From contig DASQSZ010000106.1 of NCBI GenBank assembly GCA_035642125.1, positions 1 through 5,499 of the forward strand: a stretch of DNA of 5,499 nt, written 5' to 3'. Shown in pieces: positions 1 through 5,248 of this stretch. The stretch comes from CALAED01 sp937891035 (GTDB lineage: Bacteria > Actinomycetota > Actinomycetes > Streptosporangiales > Streptosporangiaceae). Positions within the stretch are counted from its first letter, which is position 1, and the number at the start of each line of letters is the position of its first letter. Under the pieces are notes generated by a model, which worked only from the letters and a program-made list of their open reading frames with translations, had not been told where the DNA came from and searched no databases. The position numbers and the translations under genes are program-made.

Positions 1-582
1 GCCGCGACGAAAAGGCTTGCGGCCGGCGCGCTTGTGCCGGCGATCGCGCTGACCGGTTGCGCCGCGGCGAGCCACCGCGCGCCGTCGGCCTGGCCGCACC
101 GCGGGCCGCAGCCCCTCCCGGCCACCTCCGCCGCGCCGGCCACCCTGGCCACCCTGGCAACGCGGCCCTTGGTGGCCCACGTCGTCGACGGTGACACGAT
201 CATCGTCACGACGCGGGCGCGGCGGACGCGGGTCCGGCTGCTCGGCCTCGACGCCCCCGAGGCCACCCGGCGGCGCGACTGCTTCGGCGCCCGGGCCACC
301 GCCGGGCTGCGCCGCCTCCTGCCCCCCGGCACCGCGGTCGTGCTGGCCGTCGACCGCCGCCGGGCTGACCCCTACGGTCGAGCGCTCGGCTATGTGTGGC
401 GGGCCGACGGGGTGTTCGTCAACCGAGAGCTCATCCGCCGCGGCCACGCCACCACGCTGTTCCTCCCGCCCGCCGGGCCCTATCGCGCCGAGTTCACCGC
501 CGCCGAGACGCTGGCCAGGGCGGCGCGCGCCGGGCTGTGGCGGGCCTGCCGTGGCTCTGACGACCGCCTTTCGCGGCCGTGA
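1..582 (+). CDS. Secreted thermonuclease-like (SNase) lipoprotein, 5'-truncated
   Basis: The reading frame is open from base 1, so the true start lies upstream of the window. The first visible residues (ATKRLAAGALVPAIALTGC) are the end of a signal peptide with a lipobox. The Cys at 58-60 would be lipidated, placing the enzyme on the outer face of the membrane. A Pro/Ala/Thr-rich linker (about 60-165) precedes one SNase fold. The family's key residues are all present: the metal-binding VVDGDT (181-198), the Arg of RVRLLGLDAPE (235-237, Arg35 of staphylococcal nuclease), its Glu (259-261, Glu43) and the Arg of DPYGR (379-381, Arg87). This suggests an active Ca-dependent nuclease for extracellular DNA/RNA. 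Two Cys, in DCFG and WRACRG, could form a disulfide, as in many secreted bacterial members. A GTG at 34 is available but would remove the basic n-region and half the hydrophobic core, so it is not the likely start. The substrate is inferred from the family. Confidence 0.88.
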   Translation, partial: AATKRLAAGALVPAIALTGCAAASHRAPSAWPHRGPQPLPATSAAPATLATLATRPLVAHVVDGDTIIVTTRARRTRVRLLGLDAPEATRRRDCFGARATAGLRRLLPPGTAVVLAVDRRRADPYGRALGYVWRADGVFVNRELIRRGHATTLFLPPAGPYRAEFTAAETLARAARAGLWRACRGSDDRLSRP

Positions 583-685
583 CGGCGGGAGGATCGCCGG
601 GCGCGACCAGATGTGGACCATGACCAGGTCAAGCAAGCAGAACGCGTTTGCGACCATCCACCCAAACCAGCCCTGGCGGACCGGC

Positions 686-691
686 TAGGCT
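686..691 (+). promoter_or_regulatory. Possible -10 box (TAGGCT) for murT-gatD
   Basis: TAGGCT fits the actinomycete TANNNT -10 pattern. It would start a transcript near 698, giving a leader of about 160 nt that contains the tandem repeat and the hairpin described below. I see no convincing -35 hexamer 16-19 nt upstream, so the call is weak. Confidence 0.25.
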
Positions 692-722
692 GTGAGCCTG
701 GGTTTCCCGGATTCGCGTCCGT

Positions 723-756
723 TGTTTCCTCCCGTGACGTGTTTCCTCCCGTGACG
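723..756 (+). repeat. Perfect 17-bp tandem duplication upstream of murT
   Basis: TGTTTCCTCCCGTGACG occurs twice back to back (723-739 and 740-756) with no mismatch and no spacer. It lies in non-coding DNA between the nuclease gene and murT, four bases before a strong hairpin. It may be a recent slippage duplication or a pair of protein-binding sites in phase-offset positions (17 bp is about 1.6 helical turns). No known operator is recognised. Confidence 0.9.
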
Positions 757-760
757 CCAC

Positions 761-785
761 CAGCGGGCCGACGTCAGGCCCGCTG
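761..785 (+). promoter_or_regulatory. Strong hairpin in the murT leader
   Basis: CAGCGGGCC (761-769) and GGCCCGCTG (777-785) form a perfect 9-bp GC-rich stem around a 7-nt loop, GACGTCA. No T-tract follows, so it is not a classical intrinsic terminator. It could still act as an attenuator, a 5'-end stabiliser or a DNA operator. It ends 61 bases before the murT ribosome-binding site. Confidence 0.6.
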
Positions 786-846
786 AGCGCGGACTTACGG
801 ACCATCGCGAAACCCCGTCGCGGACCCGATCGGACCGACCAGAGAC

Positions 847-851
847 GGAGG
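847..851 (+). promoter_or_regulatory. Ribosome-binding site that fixes the TTG start of murT
   Basis: GGAGG at 847-851 sits four bases before the TTG at 856. It supports this rare start codon over the in-frame GTG at 871, which has no purine-rich sequence at a useful distance. Confidence 0.7.
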
Positions 852-855
852 CCAG

Positions 856-2088
856 TTGAGCGACCTTCCCGTGCGCGCGCAGTTGGCGGCCGCCCTGGGC
901 CGTACCGCCTCGAAGATGTCCCGCCTGGCCGGGCGCGGCGACGGCTCGGTGATCGGCGGTCGGGTGGGCCTGGCGCTCGATCCCGAGTTGCTGCGGCGGC
1001 TGGCCGCCGACCGCAAGCTCGTGCTCGTCAGCGCCACCAACGGCAAGACGACGACCACCCGCTTGATCGCCTCCGCGCTGCGCGCCCGCGGCGACGTGGC
1101 GACCAACGCGTTCGGGGCGAACATGCCGTCCGGACACGTGCTCGCCCTGGCGCAGGCGCCGACCGCGCCGTACGCGGTGCTCGAGTGCGACGAGAAGTAC
1201 GTGCCGATGGTGCTCGCCGAGACGGGGGCGGGCATCGTCGCCCTGATGAACCTCAGCCGCGACCAGATGGACCGCGCCGCCGAGATCTGGCTGCTCGCCG
1301 GCAAGTGGCGCAAGGCGCTCGACGGAGCGGCCACCCATGTCGTGGCCAACTGCGACGATCCGCTCGTCACCTGGGGCGCCGGCGCCGCCAAGAGCGTCAC
1401 CTGGGTCTCGGCCGGCCAGCACTGGCGCGAAGACTCCTGGTGCTGCCCCGAATGCGGCGGTCCGCTGGACCGCGAGGGTGTGCACTGGAAGTGCCGCGAG
1501 TGCCATTTCGCCCGGCCCAAGCCCGACTGGATCTTGCACGCCGACCGGATCACCACCCCGCGCGGCCGGACCTACGAGCTGTCCCTGCAACTCCCCGGGC
1601 GGGCCAACCGCTCCAACGCGGTGATCGCGCTGGCGGTGGCCGCCCAGCTGGGCCTCGAGCCCGAAGAGGTGCTGCCGCGCCTCGCCGAGGTCACCTCGGT
1701 GGCCGGCCGCTACACCACGGTCGAGCATCAGGGCAGACAGCTCAGGCTGCTGCTGGCGAAGAACCCGGCCGGCTGGCTTGAGGCGTTCGATGTGCTCGCT
1801 CCGCCGCCTGGCCCGGTAGCGCTGTCAATCAACGCGCAGGGCCCGGACGGCCGCGACACATCGTGGCTGTGGGACGTCGACTATCGGGTGCTGCGCGGCC
1901 GCCCGGTGTGGGCGACCGGCGAACGCCGGCTCGACTTGGCCGCCCGGCTCGAGGCGGCCGATGTCCGCTTCACCATCGTCGAGGACATCGACGAGGCGAT
2001 CATGGCGGTGGGGCCCGGCCGGCTCGACGTGATCGCCAACTACACCGCTTTCCAGCAGATCCGAACGAGGTACGGCCGTGTCGTCTAA
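856..2088 (+). CDS. murT: Lipid II isoglutaminyl synthase, glutamine/ATP-dependent subunit MurT
   Basis: MurT is a Mur-ligase-like protein that works with GatD to convert the alpha-carboxyl of D-Glu in the lipid II stem peptide to D-isoglutamine, using ATP and ammonia from glutamine. The 410-aa product has the Mur ligase central domain with P-loop SATNGKTTTT (Lys64), the acidic segment LECDEKY (110-115) and NLSRDQMDR (132-140). A MurT-specific Cys4 zinc ribbon is inserted at C197-x2-C200-x12-C213-x2-C216. The C-terminal DUF1727 domain includes RDTSWLWDVDY. Asp340 in that motif is the likely counterpart of the Asp that completes the catalytic triad with GatD in characterised MurT/GatD pairs. 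Length and domain order are normal for the family. The start is TTG with a good ribosome-binding site. The last 11 bases overlap gatD, so the two subunits should be co-translated. Confidence 0.95.
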   Translation: MSDLPVRAQLAAALGRTASKMSRLAGRGDGSVIGGRVGLALDPELLRRLAADRKLVLVSATNGKTTTTRLIASALRARGDVATNAFGANMPSGHVLALAQAPTAPYAVLECDEKYVPMVLAETGAGIVALMNLSRDQMDRAAEIWLLAGKWRKALDGAATHVVANCDDPLVTWGAGAAKSVTWVSAGQHWREDSWCCPECGGPLDREGVHWKCRECHFARPKPDWILHADRITTPRGRTYELSLQLPGRANRSNAVIALAVAAQLGLEPEEVLPRLAEVTSVAGRYTTVEHQGRQLRLLLAKNPAGWLEAFDVLAPPPGPVALSINAQGPDGRDTSWLWDVDYRVLRGRPVWATGERRLDLAARLEAADVRFTIVEDIDEAIMAVGPGRLDVIANYTAFQQIRTRYGRVV

Positions 2089-2791
2089 CCGCATCAAGAT
2101 CGTCTGGATCTATCCCGACCTGCTCAGCACCTACGGCGACCAGGGCAACGTCATCGTGCTGGAGCGGCGGGCCGCGCTGCGCGGCATCTTCACCGACACG
2201 GTGCACGTGCGCTCCGATGAGTCGGTGCCCGTCGACGGCGACATCTACCTGATGGGTGGCGGTGAGGACCGGCCGCAGATCCTGGCCGCGCAGCGGCTGC
2301 GGAACGACGGCGGGCTGCACCGGGCGGTCGAGTACGGCTCGGTCGTCTTCGCCGTCTGCGCCGGCTACCAGCTGCTCGGCACCGAGTTCGGTGGCGAGGA
2401 GGGGCAGCCGGTTGCCGGCCTCGGGCTGCTCGACATGCGCAGCGGTCGCGGCCAAAAGCGCTCGGTCGGCGAGATCGCCGGCGACGTCGACCCGGCGCTC
2501 GGCGTCCCCATGATCACCGGCTTCGAAAACCACCAGGGCATCACTCGGCTGGGCCCCGGCGTACGGCCGCTGGCCAAGACGAGGGTCGGCGTCGGCAACG
2601 GCGACGGCACCGAAGGCGCCTATCGCGGCCACGTCGTCGGCACCTATATGCACGGGCCGGCGCTGGTGCGCAACCCCGCCCTCGCCGACCTGCTGCTGCG
2701 CTGGGTCGTCGGACGTGAGCTCGAGCGGATCGACGACTCGTGGGCCGGCCGGCTCCGCGAAGAGCGCCTCGCCACCGTCCTGCCCGCCTGA
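2078..2791 (+). CDS. gatD: Lipid II isoglutaminyl synthase, glutaminase subunit GatD
   Basis: GatD is a class I glutamine amidotransferase (CobB/CobQ-like) that hydrolyses glutamine and passes ammonia to MurT for amidation of lipid II at the inner face of the membrane. The 237-aa protein begins IKIVWIYPDLLSTYGDQGN, typical of GatD. The nucleophile is Cys94 in VFAVCAGYQLLG, the same number as in the S. aureus enzyme. The triad His is His192 in GTYMHGPAL. The GTG start at 2078 is preceded by GAGG (2067-2070) inside the end of murT. The 11-bp overlap gives a strict operon and probably translational coupling that sets subunit ratio. No oddities are seen. Confidence 0.95.
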   Translation: MSSNRIKIVWIYPDLLSTYGDQGNVIVLERRAALRGIFTDTVHVRSDESVPVDGDIYLMGGGEDRPQILAAQRLRNDGGLHRAVEYGSVVFAVCAGYQLLGTEFGGEEGQPVAGLGLLDMRSGRGQKRSVGEIAGDVDPALGVPMITGFENHQGITRLGPGVRPLAKTRVGVGNGDGTEGAYRGHVVGTYMHGPALVRNPALADLLLRWVVGRELERIDDSWAGRLREERLATVLPA

Positions 2792-2870
2792 CCGCTTTCC
2801 CCGCCCGACCCCGCGGACGCGCGACCGGCCTGATCCGAAGCCGCGACCGGCGCGCGCGGGTCAAGCGGTC
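2790..2870. terminator. Possible shared terminator between convergent operons
   Basis: The 88-bp gap between gatD (+) and the dsrE-like gene (-) contains an 8-bp inverted repeat, GACCGCTT (2790-2797) with AAGCGGTC (2863-2870). A CCCGACC/GGTCGGG pair (2804-2810 and 2867-2873) competes for the same right arm. A direct repeat GCGACCGGC (2821-2829 and 2843-2851) lies between the arms. There is no T-run on either side, so intrinsic termination would be atypical, although GC-rich U-less hairpins are common in actinomycetes. Confidence 0.3.
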
Positions 2871-2879
2871 GGGTCGCGC

Positions 2880-3242
2880 TCAGTAGACCAGCGCTTGGGC
2901 ACCCTCGGCGGAGATCTCCTCCACGAACGTCGGCGCCCCCGCGATCCGGACACCCTTGATCAAGTCCTCTTCGCCGATGTCGCGGCGCGCCGCGCACTGC
3001 GTGCACACGGTCACCTGACCGCCGGTGAGCACGACCTGAAGCAGGTCGCCCAGCGGCGTGGCGTGCGGCAGCGCGAACTCCTCGGCCCGGCCGGGCAGCC
3101 CGTACCAGGCGGATTCGCCGGTCAGCCACAGCGAAACCGGTAGCCCGCTCGCCACGCCCGCGGCGGCGACGGTGAAGGCCTGATTGCAGCGCTCCGGGCT
3201 GTCGGCGCCCGCCGTCGCTTTGATCACTAGCGATCGCCCCAT
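2880..3242 (-). CDS. DsrE/DsrF-like family protein with CxxC motif
   Basis: The 120-aa cytosolic protein starts MGRSLVIKATAGADSPERC and has the small alpha/beta DsrE/TusD-type fold pattern: a beta strand, an Asp-Ser-Pro turn, and an Ala-rich helix followed by PVSLWLTGESAW. Its CTQC motif (Cys80, Cys83) sits in the region where sulfur-relay members carry their active Cys. A further Cys is at residue 19. The C-terminal VRIAGAPTFVEE segment is typical of actinobacterial DsrE-family proteins of unknown role. The CxxC suggests redox or persulfide chemistry, or metal binding, but no Dsr/Tus partner genes are present, so a sulfur-relay role is not shown. The ATG start lies 16 bases inside the end of the upstream gene, implying an operon with translational coupling. 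The stop is TGA at 2882-2880. Confidence 0.75.
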   Translation of the reverse strand: MGRSLVIKATAGADSPERCNQAFTVAAAGVASGLPVSLWLTGESAWYGLPGRAEEFALPHATPLGDLLQVVLTGGQVTVCTQCAARRDIGEEDLIKGVRIAGAPTFVEEISAEGAQALVY

Positions 3243-3958
3243 ATCCGCAGACTAGTACGTTCCCGAGTGGGCTTCGCCGCACGCTTGGCGATGAGGAAGG
3301 GCCGCCGGCCGCTCTTCCCAAGGACGATGCCATCGTCCGCTGTCGCGCCGGAACCGCTCAGGCCCCGGGCCCGGCCGACGATGCGCAGCTCCTCGTCCGC
3401 GGTCACGATCCACTCCTCGATGAGGAGGCCGATCGTCATCCGCCGGTGGCGGATCCGCACCGGCTCGCCCAGCAGCTCCGACATCCGGGCGAACAGCCGG
3501 CCGTCCCCGCCCTCGCGCGCGTCGAACCCGCTGAACGCCGGTTCGCCGAGGATGAACTCGGCCCCGGCCGGGTCGACCGTGGCGCTGCCCGTCTCGTCGG
3601 CGATCGCCAGCGGTCCGCTGGCGTGATCGGCCGCCTTGATCGACCGCTCGACCTTCTGCGGTCCGTACGGTCCCGGTCCGTAGGCCCAGAAGCGTTCGCG
3701 CGCCCGGACGACGTACCAGACGCATTCGGCGCCGGAGAACGGCGCGGTGAGCGTGCCGTTCGGGCCGGCGGCCGCGCGCGCTTGGATCTCGCTCGGGCCG
3801 ACGCCCCGCGTCGGCCCGAGCTGGCCGACCAGGTCGACGCACGTCTGCGGCCGCGCCTTTTGGACGGTGCGCCGCGTACGCATGTCCTCGACCGTGCGGG
3901 CGGCCGACGCGATGCCGGTCTGGACGGTGGCCGCCAGCAACGCCAAGAACGCGTACAC
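3227..3958 (-). CDS. Membrane-anchored GIDE-like domain protein
   Basis: The 243-aa protein has a short hydrophobic N-terminus (YAFLALLAATVQTGIASAA, residues 2-20), followed by basic residues (RTRR, 27-30). This suggests a weak membrane anchor or uncleaved signal with the rest in the cytosol. From about residue 36 it resembles the GIDE ('beside a membrane') domain: CVDLVGQLGP, then APFSGAECVWYVVRARERFW (72-91), then a DETGSATVDPAGAEF strand pair (about 120-135). GIDE domains are shared with the mitochondrial E3 ligase MUL1/GIDE, but bacterial members have no RING finger and no known ligase activity. None is visible here. The GTG start is set by GGAGG (3968-3964), five bases upstream. It is first in a two-gene minus-strand operon with the DsrE-like gene. 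Family assignment rests on motif resemblance only and the function is unknown. Confidence 0.65.
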   Translation of the reverse strand: MYAFLALLAATVQTGIASAARTVEDMRTRRTVQKARPQTCVDLVGQLGPTRGVGPSEIQARAAAGPNGTLTAPFSGAECVWYVVRARERFWAYGPGPYGPQKVERSIKAADHASGPLAIADETGSATVDPAGAEFILGEPAFSGFDAREGGDGRLFARMSELLGEPVRIRHRRMTIGLLIEEWIVTADEELRIVGRARGLSGSGATADDGIVLGKSGRRPFLIAKRAAKPTRERTSLRIWGDR

Positions 3959-3963
3959 GGGGT

Positions 3964-3970
3964 CCTCCTC
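3964..3970 (-). promoter_or_regulatory. Ribosome-binding site of the GIDE-like gene
   Basis: On the minus strand GAGGAGG reads from 3970 to 3964 and ends five bases before the GTG at 3958. This strong match selects the GTG start. Longer minus-strand frames in this area run in a different phase and lack coding features. Confidence 0.65.
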
Positions 3971-4084
3971 TTAGGGCGGGGGTGGAACTCGGCCGACGCT
4001 CAGACACCCAGCGGGGGCGTTGTTTCGGTCGAGATCAGGGCGAAGGCCGTCGGTCCGCCGCGGCTGCCGGTGGCCGGGACAGGT

Positions 4085-4098
4085 CAGGCCCTGGCCTG
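4085..4098. repeat. 14-bp near-perfect palindrome
   Basis: CAGGCC (4085-4090) and GGCCTG (4093-4098) are separated by CT. The palindrome lies in the divergent region between the GIDE-like gene and the microprotein gene, just downstream of the possible minus-strand promoter. It could be an operator, but a short GC palindrome may occur by chance in this DNA. Confidence 0.3.
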
Positions 4099-4107
4099 CA
4101 TGGTGAG

Positions 4108-4136
4108 ACCCTAGCGGTACGTGGTAGGCGGTGACA
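4108..4136 (-). promoter_or_regulatory. Possible promoter of the GIDE-like/DsrE-like operon
   Basis: Read on the minus strand, TGTCAC (4136-4131) and TAGGGT (4113-4108) are 17 bases apart. The -10 fits TANNNT and the -35 is weak. A start near 4101 would leave a leader of about 140 nt. Confidence 0.3.
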
Positions 4137-4182
4137 TGCCGACATACCGGGGCAATAAGCAGATCCGTGTCGTCGCCGTCTC

Positions 4183-4188
4183 TAGACT
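4183..4188 (+). promoter_or_regulatory. -10 box of a probable leaderless transcript
   Basis: TAGACT is followed by seven bases and then the ATG at 4196. A -10 at this distance puts the transcription start on or next to the A of the start codon. No Shine-Dalgarno lies before the ATG, which agrees with leaderless translation. The same TAGACT-N7-ATG arrangement recurs before nur. No clear -35 hexamer is visible. Confidence 0.55.
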
Positions 4189-4195
4189 GACCACC

Positions 4196-4294
4196 ATGCT
4201 TGGTACGGTGAACGCCATCGCGCTCGTCCTGGTTCTGGGAGCCATCGCGGCAGCGGCGCTGGTTTTGGTGGTGAAACTGTCCCGGTCCCGGTGA
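4196..4294 (+). CDS. Single-pass membrane microprotein, 32 aa
   Basis: The ATG at 4196 opens a 32-codon frame ending in TGA at 4292-4294. About 20 consecutive Ala/Val/Leu/Ile-rich residues (7-26) form one transmembrane helix, followed by a basic tail (KLSRSR). The positive-inside rule predicts the C-terminus in the cytosol. The start is chosen from the TAGACT box placed for a leaderless mRNA. An in-frame ATG at 4136, with a weak AGGCGG before it, would give a 52-aa form with a basic N-terminal extension. It lies 98 bases before the nitrobindin gene on the same strand. No family is recognised and function is unknown. The almost unbroken hydrophobic stretch with a charged tail makes a chance frame less likely. 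Confidence 0.55.
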   Translation: MLGTVNAIALVLVLGAIAAAALVLVVKLSRSR

Positions 4295-4378
4295 TCACGG
4301 GTCCCGAAACGACCTTGGCCGTCAACGCATTCTGGGCCGAGTCTGCACGCTGTGGAGGTCACGCGGGCCAAACGCCGC

Positions 4379-4384
4379 TACGCT
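4379..4384 (+). promoter_or_regulatory. -10 box before the nitrobindin gene, probable leaderless start
   Basis: TACGCT is followed by eight bases and the ATG at 4393, again fitting TANNNT at leaderless spacing. No Shine-Dalgarno sits at a normal distance (GGCGGG touches the start codon). This supports the ATG at 4393 over the longer open frame that begins at a GTG at 4291. Confidence 0.45.
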
Positions 4385-4392
4385 CGGCGGGC

Positions 4393-4878
4393 ATGGAGCC
4401 TGAGCTGCATCCTGACCTCGAACCTCTCAAGTTCCTCATCGGCGAATGGGAGGGCGCGGGGGTCGGCGGTTATCCGACGATCGAGAGCTTCCGCTTCGGT
4501 CAGGAGATCTCCTTCACGCACAATGGGAAGCCCTTCCTCATCTACACCAGCCGCACGTGGCGGCTGGACGACGAGGGGCATCTGGGGGCGCCGCTCGGCA
4601 TGGAGGCCGGTTTTTGGCGGCCCAAGCCCGGCGGCCGGCTCGAAGTGATACTCGCCCACCCGACCGGCATCGCCGAGATTTACCTCGGCGAGATCACCGG
4701 CACCCGGGCCGAGTTGAGCACCGACGTCGTCGCCCGCACCGAGACCGCCAAGGAGGTCACGGCGGGGCACCGGCTGTACGGCATGATCGGTGAGGACCTG
4801 GGCTATGCCTTCGATCTCGCCGCGGTCGGCCAGCGGCTGCAATCCCACCTGTCCGCCCAGCTCAAACGGGTGTCGTAA
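4393..4878 (+). CDS. Nitrobindin-like heme-binding beta-barrel protein (THAP4/FABP-like)
   Basis: The 161-aa cytosolic protein belongs to the nitrobindin family, ten-stranded barrels that bind ferric heme and react with NO/peroxynitrite. It shows the family signature GEWEGAG (GxWxGxG, residues 17-23) followed by YPTIESFRFGQEISF, then GKPFLIYTSRTW, GFWRPKPGG and AHPTG (88-92). The C-terminal SHLSAQLKR contains His152, which matches the position of the axial heme ligand (His155 of M. tuberculosis Rv2717c). The heme site is therefore probably intact. Length matches short bacterial members. The start at ATG 4393 begins right before the conserved LHPDLEPLKFLIG. It is followed by a 430-bp gap and then nur on the same strand. 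The heme/NO role is inferred from the family. Confidence 0.9.
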   Translation: MEPELHPDLEPLKFLIGEWEGAGVGGYPTIESFRFGQEISFTHNGKPFLIYTSRTWRLDDEGHLGAPLGMEAGFWRPKPGGRLEVILAHPTGIAEIYLGEITGTRAELSTDVVARTETAKEVTAGHRLYGMIGEDLGYAFDLAAVGQRLQSHLSAQLKRVS

Positions 4879-4885
4879 GCCCGTC

Positions 4886-4925
4886 CCTCAGCCGGCCCGG
4901 ACAAACCTCAGCCGGCCCGGACAAA
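4886..4925 (+). repeat. Perfect 20-bp tandem duplication after nitrobindin
   Basis: CCTCAGCCGGCCCGGACAAA is present twice in a row (4886-4905 and 4906-4925), eight bases after the nitrobindin stop codon. Each copy contains the palindrome CCGGCCCGG-like core. On the minus strand each copy starts TTTGTCCGG, so the duplication also doubles the T-containing tail that follows the large stem at 4928-4998. Confidence 0.9.
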
Positions 4926-4927
4926 GA

Positions 4928-4998
4928 CGATCCCCGGACCACTTCCCGTCGAGAACCGACGGGGGCGGGCAGGACTAGGCCCACCGGTCCGGGGATCG
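4928..4998 (-). terminator. Nested 13-bp inverted repeat, probable terminator
   Basis: CGATCCCCGGACC (4928-4940) and GGTCCGGGGATCG (4986-4998) are perfect complements separated by 45 bases. Inside, CCCGTCG (4945-4951) and CGACGGG (4957-4963) form a second 7-bp stem with a 5-nt loop. Read on the minus strand the stem is followed by TCTTTGTCC, a short T-rich tail, which favours termination of minus-strand RNA. It could also stop plus-strand transcripts leaving the nitrobindin gene, though no T-run follows on that side. Confidence 0.6.
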
Positions 4999-5128
4999 GG
5001 TGTCTGCCTGGTATTCACCGCCGCAGTCCAGCGGGGTCCCGGGGAACTCCCCGGATCACCTGAACAGAGCCCGTGCCGGGGAAGCCTTGGCTCCCGAGCA
5101 ACGGACGCCGCTCCGCGGCGGACGGCGG

Positions 5129-5167
5129 CTAGTGGACAGCCACCTCGCGAGTCCTAGAGCTATGCAT
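5129..5167 (-). CDS. Micro-ORF of 12 codons with very strong ribosome-binding site
   Basis: Minus-strand ATG at 5167-5165 to TAG at 5131-5129 encodes MHSSRTREVAVH. It is preceded by AAAGGAGGTG (5186-5177), complementary to ten bases of the 16S rRNA 3' end and stronger than any other site in the window. The gap to the ATG is nine bases (eleven from GGAGG, slightly long). A promoter sits about 30 nt before the ribosome-binding site. The peptide has two Arg and a Glu and no membrane segment. It has no run of one amino acid that would mark a classical attenuation leader. It is followed by stable hairpins. Function is unknown. The evidence for translation is the ribosome-binding site alone, so the call is tentative. 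Confidence 0.4.
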   Translation of the reverse strand: MHSSRTREVAVH

Positions 5168-5201
5168 GCTTTGGACCACCTCCTTTCCCGCGTTAGGCAG
5201 C

Positions 5202-5230
5202 ACGCTATGCGAGGGCTTTGGGAGTGGCAA
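5202..5230 (-). promoter_or_regulatory. Sigma70-type promoter for the minus-strand RNA
   Basis: On the minus strand TTGCCA (5230-5225) and TAGCGT (5207-5202) are separated by exactly 17 bases. The -35 matches TTGACA in five of six positions and the -10 fits the actinomycete TAGNNT form. This is the best two-box promoter in the window. Predicted start is near 5195. Confidence 0.55.
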
Positions 5231-5248
5231 GCGAGTTTTGTGTCCATA

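Larger units (their letters stand above)
4922..5195 (-). ncRNA. Candidate structured small RNA with 12-codon leader ORF
   Basis: This is an inferred transcription unit with both ends predicted from sequence. Its start, near 5195, follows a minus-strand promoter at 5230-5202. Its end falls after the 13-bp stem 4998-4928 and its TCTTTGT tail. The approximately 270-nt RNA would carry a strong ribosome-binding site and a 12-codon ORF near the 5' end. Hairpins at 5120-5106, 5095-5079 and 5054-5039 come next, and then the nested terminator. No protein gene follows on this strand, since nitrobindin is convergent, so it is not an ordinary leader of a downstream gene. It may be a small regulatory RNA, a dual-function RNA or a microprotein mRNA. 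It would not overlap nitrobindin coding sequence if termination is efficient. I do not recognise a known RNA family. Confidence 0.4.

Noticed and set aside
139..156. 9-bp tandem repeat GCCACCCTG in the nuclease linker.
   Set aside because: It encodes a Thr-Leu-Ala repeat in a low-complexity secreted-protein linker, where such repeats are common.
191..688. Plus-strand open frame overlapping the nuclease gene in another phase.
   Set aside because: Composition is Pro/Ser/Arg/Gly-rich and it overlaps a clear SNase domain; it is a shadow frame.
685..1728. Long open frame on the minus strand opposite murT (347 codons).
   Set aside because: It is antisense to a certain murT gene, has low-complexity Gly/Arg/Ala/His composition, and no recognisable domain. 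Long antisense frames are expected in high-GC coding DNA.
4111..4371. Minus-strand 86-codon frame opposite the microprotein.
   Set aside because: It has Thr/Ala/Arg-rich low-complexity composition, spans two plus-strand promoters, and shows no ribosome-binding site.
5030..5130. Cobalamin or other riboswitch in the GC-rich hairpin cluster.
   Set aside because: Fragments such as GGGGAAGCC looked suggestive, but the conserved core elements of cobalamin, SAM, T-box or ydaO riboswitches could not be found on either strand.
5171..5186. Plus-strand GGACCACCTCCTTTC resembles the 3' end of 16S rRNA.
   Set aside because: The similarity covers only the anti-SD stretch and no other rRNA sequence precedes it. 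It is explained as the complement of a strong minus-strand ribosome-binding site.
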